Part shown: in pieces, positions 59,783 to 64,000 of the stretch
How the letters are laid out: each line of letters begins with the position of its first letter
Numbering within the stretch: the first letter of the stretch is position 1
DNA from: Limnephilus marmoratus
Lineage: Eukaryota; Arthropoda; Insecta; Trichoptera; Limnephilidae
NCBI GenBank assembly: GCA_917880885.1
Contig: OU862919.1
Location: 10,868,001 to 10,932,000 of the forward strand
Reading direction: 5' to 3'
Length of the DNA stretch: 64,000 nucleotides
Notes under the pieces: generated by a model
Seen by the model: the letters and a program-made list of their open reading frames with translations, nothing else
Databases searched by the model: none
What the model was told of the DNA's origin: nothing
Made by a program: the position numbers and the translations under genes

Positions 59783-60725
59783 TTTGCAGATTATTATCGT
59801 ATATGTATATCGTACGTCGCGTCGCGCGTCGGTCCAACCATTTAATGATCTCCATTCATAGCCCAAGGCTGATTTTCCAAAATTGGCAACATGAATGGAG
59901 ATGAGACATTAGAGGGACAGGATATAAAATTTGTAGTCACTTATTTTCGTTTTTAGTATGTACCTTCTTAATTATTTAATAACAGCCTTACTAAAACACG
60001 TCGCGAATATTTTATACAATTGTGTATGTACAAACCATACATGGAAACTGACAAAAAATAGTTCATGGAAAGATATTATATACGTTGCTTAGCCAGCCAC
60101 AGAGGGTTGTTTAACTGTCATTAAAACGTCAAAACATTTCGGAAAATACAAAATTAAAAAAAAAAAACATAGTCCTTCTATTTAAGAAATTTGAAACCAA
60201 ACTGTCACTTCACTTTTTTATATCGTTCGTAGAATAAACGAAAAGCAATAAAAAATTCCCGAGAAAAACCATTTTTTTTAAATTAACAAGACGCTTTGGA
60301 TTTATTGATGCACTATGCTTCTTATGCAATTGCTATTAATAACTTATCGTCTTTTCAATATTTTCCAAATGGTTTCATGACAACTCAACACAGTGGACTT
60401 CAACATACCTTTGAAAAGAAACATATGTCATTAATAATGATGAAAAATGCCTATAACCTAACATAACGAAACCAATTTAAGTTAATGTTTTTAATCACTT
60501 TTTCTAATAGTGCAAGTTTAATGTTTTTAACTTCATTTTTCATGACTTTTTCCCTTTTCAAAGGTTTTGAACTGCCATTGTGTTCACTTGTCACCTTATC
60601 AGATGTGCTTCGAATAAAAATGTTATTACTAATAAAATATCATTTCAACGCTAGTATACTTCGAGCTCAATTTCAGTTACTGCCGTATTACTAATTCAAC
60701 ACCTACTTATGTTCTGAATTCAGTT
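59783..60725. other. Unassigned AT-rich sequence
   Basis: Contains CGTCGCGTCGCGCGTCGG (about 59813), a small GC-rich island. The 69-codon frame at 60485-60694 is hydrophobic by composition and has no recognised domain. Confidence 0.5.
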
Positions 60726-61126
60726 ACAGTTACTGATATCTATTATAACCGTTTTAAAACCAAATATGCTTCAAATCCGATTATAATTTCTGAAATACCA
60801 TTTAAATATGAGATATACTTCAAATCCAATACCAGTTATTGTCATTTTACCGTTTCGTCGCCAGATATACTTACAGTTACTGATGTATTACCATTTCAAC
60901 ACCAACCATGCTTCAACTTCATTACCATTATAATGCAAGTCACGAATCAATAACATTTACTGACATATTACCATTTCAATACCAATCATTCTTCAACTAC
61001 ATACCATTTTAGTGCAAGTCATGATTCAATAATATTTACTGATATATTATAATTCCAATGCTTTCGATGCTTTCATGCTCAAACAACATTACCATTACAA
61101 TAAGTGATGATTCAATAATATTTATG
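60726..61126 (+). repeat. 79-bp tandem repeat, left part
   Basis: Diverged units of about 79 bp with TTACTGATATATTACCATTT, CAATACCAACCATGCTTCAA and AATGCAAGTCATGATTCAAT. Unit marks at 60878, 60957 and 61036 are 79 bp apart. Units further left are more degenerate. Confidence 0.85.
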
Positions 61127-61738
61127 TACACCAAGGAGTTTGTCTACCTCGGGAGCAAAATCACATGGGACGGTCGGTCTAAGAGCGAGGTCGACAGCCG
61201 TATACACCAGGCTAGGCTGGCATTCAACAAAAGGTCAAAAATAATAGAATCGAATAATATAGACCTGAAACTGAGAATACTCCTCATCAAGACCTATGTA
61301 TGGAGTATCTTGATGTACGGCTGCGAAACATGGTGCCTATCCGAAAGAGATAAACGGAGACCAGAGGCTTTTGAGATGTGGTCCTATAGAAGACTACTAG
61401 GAATTTCCTGGAGAGACCACATCACAAATGAGGAGGTTCTCCAAAGAATCGAAGGAGGAAGGCACCTGCTCAGGATCTTGTCCGAAAGGCGCGCAAGATG
61501 GATCGGCCATGCAATAAGACAAGAAGGCCTCTTGCATGCCATAATGGAGGGTATGACCGAGGGGACAAACGCTAGGGGACGCCCACGCCGAGAGTACCTG
61601 GAGGACCTGCTGGTGGACGTGCGCTGCTTATCATATGCAGACTTCAAAAGAGCCGCACAAGGCAGGGAAGAGTGGAAGAAACGAATAGATGAAATTGCTG
61701 CAAACCAATCCCAGGATTGAAACCAGAGAGAGAGATTT
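61127..61738 (+). pseudogene. RTE-like non-LTR retrotransposon RT tail, 5'-truncated, inserted in the 79-bp repeat
   Basis: The open frame from about 61131 to the TGA at 61718-61720 reads EFVYLGSKITWDGRSKSEVD, then RIHQARLAFNKR, LLIKTYVWSILMYGCETWCL, FEMWSYRRLLGISWRDHITN, and RARWIGHAIRQ. This order (YLGS..DG, YVWS..YGCETW, EMW..RR...I.W.D, R..WIGH..R) is characteristic of the C-terminal region of RTE-type retrotransposon proteins common in insects. No palm active site or endonuclease is present. The first 24 codons of the apparent frame beginning at 61058 belong to the tandem repeat, not the element. GC content is higher than its surroundings. There are no stops, but truncation makes it non-functional. 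Confidence 0.85.
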
Positions 61739-62165
61739 ACATTTTAATACTAACCACGCTGCAACTACATTACCGTCAAATGTAAGTAGTCATGATTTAA
61801 TAACATTTACTGATTTGATATATTACTATTCAATACCAACCATTCTTCAACTACATTACCATCAAAATACAAGTTATGATTAATTATCATTTCAATGCTT
61901 TCAATGCTTTCCTGCTCCTAAAATACTACCATTATAATAAGTCACGATTCAATAATATTTATGGATATATTAAATTTTCAATACCAAACGTGCTTCAACT
62001 ACATCACCAATAATGCAAGTCATGATTTAATAACATTTACTGATATTACCATTCAATACCAACCATGCTTCAACTACATACCATTATAATTCAAGTCATG
62101 ATTCAATAACATTTAATGATATTTTACCCCTACAATACCAGCCATGCTTCAATTACAGTTACGAA
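61739..62165 (+). repeat. 79-bp tandem repeat, right part
   Basis: The same unit as at 60726-61126 continues with CAATACCAACCATTCTTCAA, GATTCAATAATATTTATGGA and CAATGCTTTCAATGCTTTCC. Comparison with 61930-61980 indicates that the RT fragment interrupts a unit between TATTTATG and ACATTTTAATAC, with about 8-9 bp of the unit missing. Confidence 0.85.
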
Positions 62166-62614
62166 CTTACGACCCCATAAGAAACGTTTATTAACTATAT
62201 TGTTGCAGAAACTATCAAATAAAATTCAAACGAACCATAATTTTCAATTACCTTGCCAAAATCCATCATAATTTTGCTGAGACATGCTATGAACTTTCCA
62301 TACGTCTTTCGAACCTCGAGTGGTTTGAAAATTGCATAATATCGGAGAATACTCCATCGTTTCGGATTTATTTTATCACCCTATGTGATGCATTGGATGC
62401 TGTCATCCAGACCAAACGAGAAGAGATGAAAACAAGCTCCCTTGAATAAATTTTCAGTTTTGCTCGGATGGGAGCGAATGACGGAAGATATTGCTTTTCA
62501 AATAAAGGAAGATTTTGTTACACTGAATGCTTTTATGCCTTCATGATAATAGATGACGCGTTGTGTGAGATTTATGAAGCTGGTAAATTTGAAATATTTA
62601 TTGCTTGACTGTAT
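62166..62614. other. Unassigned sequence
   Basis: Less AT-rich than its flanks. On the minus strand about 46 codons are open (about 62250-62390), with GCAAG|GTAATT at the end as a possible splice donor, but no acceptor or family was recognised. Confidence 0.4.
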
Positions 62615-63255
62615 AATAAAGTGGGTCCTTTAAAAAAACGTTTGTTTTAAATTCTAACAGCGATAAAAGGGTGCCAAATGGGTTCAAAACGACGTGTTTA
62701 AAATTTTTCAAATTTCTGATACGATCTTCTTCCTCCGGATTCACTTCAAAGTTTTGAAAATTTTCATTATAAGGGGTTATTTCTAGTGTATGTAAAAGTT
62801 ACTATTAATCCTTAAAACCATATTTTTGTAATCTTCCATAGTAAATGTAATATATGTTTACGAAATCATTTATATAAAATCCCAAGATTGCCGATAATAA
62901 TGCCGAAATTTGAGGGTAAGAAGGATTTTGCTGGTATTTGAATACACTGCCTTGAGATAATTTGAATCATATTCATATATTTTTTTAATTAATAAATCAA
63001 AATATTCCCTCTATTTCGTGTTTTATTGAAAAATAGTTAATTTTTAATGGTTTATATGAACATTTTTTAAAGATTTAACAAGGGTGGGTTTTTCTCTATT
63101 CTGTGAAATTTCAAAGTCAATCCGGAGGAAGAAGATGATATCCAAATATTATTTAAAAAAATACGTGATTTTATATCTTCATTTAACACCCTTTTATCAC
63201 TATTAGACAAATCAAAACCAGATTTTTTTACCCGTACAGTCGTGACCCACCTTAC
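62615..63255. mobile_element. Foldback (MITE-like) element with imperfect arms of about 200 bp
   Basis: The left arm (about 62618-62830) and the reverse complement of the right arm (about 63040-63252) share AGTGGGTC/AGGTGGGTC ends, GCGATAAAAGGGTG/GTGATAAAAGGGTG, ATCTTCTTCCTCCGGATT, CTTCAAAGTTTTG/CTTTGAAATTTC and TTAATCCTTAAAACCAT/TATAAACCATTAAAAATT. Spacing between the blocks varies. No coding capacity. A target duplication was not resolved. Confidence 0.75.
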
Positions 63256-63389
63256 TGTCTAACTTTAGTATCAGGAATTTAAATAACTAGTTATATTATG
63301 GGTAATGTCGTAAGTTGTTCGGAACTTCAGTCTGCAATCTGCATGGTAATGATTGCCCTGTTGCCAAAATCTAATAGGAATGGACACTT

Positions 63390-63845
63390 CAATTTGGGAG
63401 GCGGGTACGGGTACCGCTTCCCCGGGAACAATTTTTTGGATAACCAACACCTCAAGTGGTCCGCTACGTTTAGTGACTTAGCAGGGGTGCCCGGGTTCAT
63501 GGGATGAGGTTTGTCCGGGTCTTGGCAGCGGATGCGTCTGCCCACCAGCTGCATGGCAGGTCGGATCGGGAGATAGTGGTTGAGGGAGTCCCTTTGACTT
63601 CTACAGCCGTACTCTCTCGAAACATCGCCTTGCACCGCAGTGGGAGGGATGGATTCATACGTCCGTCACCCCTGGACACACTGACCCCCAGATTCCTACC
63701 CACCCCTAATACCCTTTCCCTTACCAGAACTTCCTCTCCTTCCTTTCTTAAAAATACCTTCCACACAGCATCCCCAAAGATGACATAGGCCCTGAGGGGA
63801 ATTATTTTCTTCAGGGCCTCCTGTGTGGAGCTAATGTAAAAAAAA
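63390..63845 (+). repeat. Unnamed interspersed repeat, copy 3 (most complete)
   Basis: Direct copy of the family seen at 55865-56233 and 56295-56590. Begins GGGAGGCGGGTACGGGTACC, continues through GGGGTGCCCGGGTTCATGGG, GGTCGGATCGGGAGATAG and AGTGGGAGGGATGGATTCAT, and ends in a stem-loop GGCCCTGA...TTCAGGGCC followed by TCCTGTGTGGAGC. Open frames on both strands (63298-63507, 63327-63635, 63497-63766, 63504-63788) are not conserved between copies. Confidence 0.75.
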
Positions 63846-64000
63846 GGAGAAGAACAGATAATTTTATTTTTTTATTAATTGTTTCTTTACATGGTAGATA
63901 TTAGGGAACGTACCCATACTACGTGACCAATTTTTTGCAATTTTTAATCCCCCCCCCCCCCCCCGGTGACCTAAATCCTAAGCAAACCGCCGCACATTTG
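63846..64000. other. Poly(C)-associated sequence, copy 2, cut by the window end
   Basis: TTAGGGAACGTACCCATACT then ACGTGACCAATTTTTTGC, followed by a poly(C) run at 63950-63964. Related to 53985-54115. The GGGAACGTACCCATACTACG type of end is familiar from dispersed insect elements, but the other end lies outside the window. Confidence 0.4.

Noticed and set aside
62250..62390. Minus-strand open stretch of about 46 codons ending at a possible splice donor (GCAAG|GTAATT), as a host exon.
   Set aside because: No acceptor, no neighbouring exon and no recognised family; too short to support.
63298..63788. Four overlapping frames in the 63.4-kb repeat.
   Set aside because: Not conserved in the other two copies of the same repeat.

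Overview
The window looks like repeat-rich, gene-poor (heterochromatin-like) DNA from a eukaryote, most likely an insect. No intact host protein-coding gene can be supported. The insect call is an inference from the combination of a copia element with an initiator-Met-type primer site, RTE-like and Jockey/CR1-like retrotransposon remnants, tRNA-like repeats, and an interspersed repeat with the CCCGCGGCTTCGCTCGC motif; order and species cannot be read from the sequence.

Region 1 (1 to about 46,020) is one satellite array, truncated by the left window edge. The monomer is about 166 bp, AT-rich, in one orientation throughout, roughly 260 copies. Monomers fall into at least three types (a 'catgggcacttcgtcag' type, a 'tactggcatttcgacag' type, and a third set that dominates from about 33.3 kb). 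They are arranged in higher-order blocks: an 829-bp pentamer, a 1,656-bp decamer, a 497-bp trimer, a 1,321-bp octamer and multi-kb segmental copies. Every typical monomer carries an inverted repeat that can form a stem of about 13 bp with a 20-nt loop. The array is broken by two insertions, each with an empty-site paralogue elsewhere in the array: a 720-bp poly(T)-led sequence (20,549-21,268, 5-bp target duplication) and a 2.03-kb long-TIR DNA element (38,610-40,644, 8-bp target duplication) carrying its own 94-bp tandem array. The last kilobase (44.9-46.02 kb) holds strongly diverged monomers, as expected at an array edge.

Region 2 (46.0-49.0 kb) is a mosaic: a 15-18-bp GC-rich minisatellite, a broken non-LTR reverse-transcriptase tail on the minus strand, a tRNA-Thr(UGU)-like sequence, and an AT-rich minisatellite.

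Region 3 (48,995-52,265) is a copia-type LTR retrotransposon with 150/152-bp LTRs, an ATAAT target duplication, a complete gag-protease-integrase frame, one in-frame stop and a clean loss of the reverse-transcriptase domain. It is defective.

Region 4 (52.3-64.0 kb) is nested interspersed repeats: two copies of a CCCGCGG-type repeat, three copies of an unnamed roughly 350-450-bp repeat (two in inverted orientation), tRNA-like/SINE-like units, a 5'-truncated non-LTR element with an open frame and poly(A) tail, an RTE-like RT tail inserted in a 79-bp tandem repeat, a foldback element, and two poly(C)-associated sequences. The only coding material is of transposon origin; the short open frames in the satellite are by-products of the repeat.
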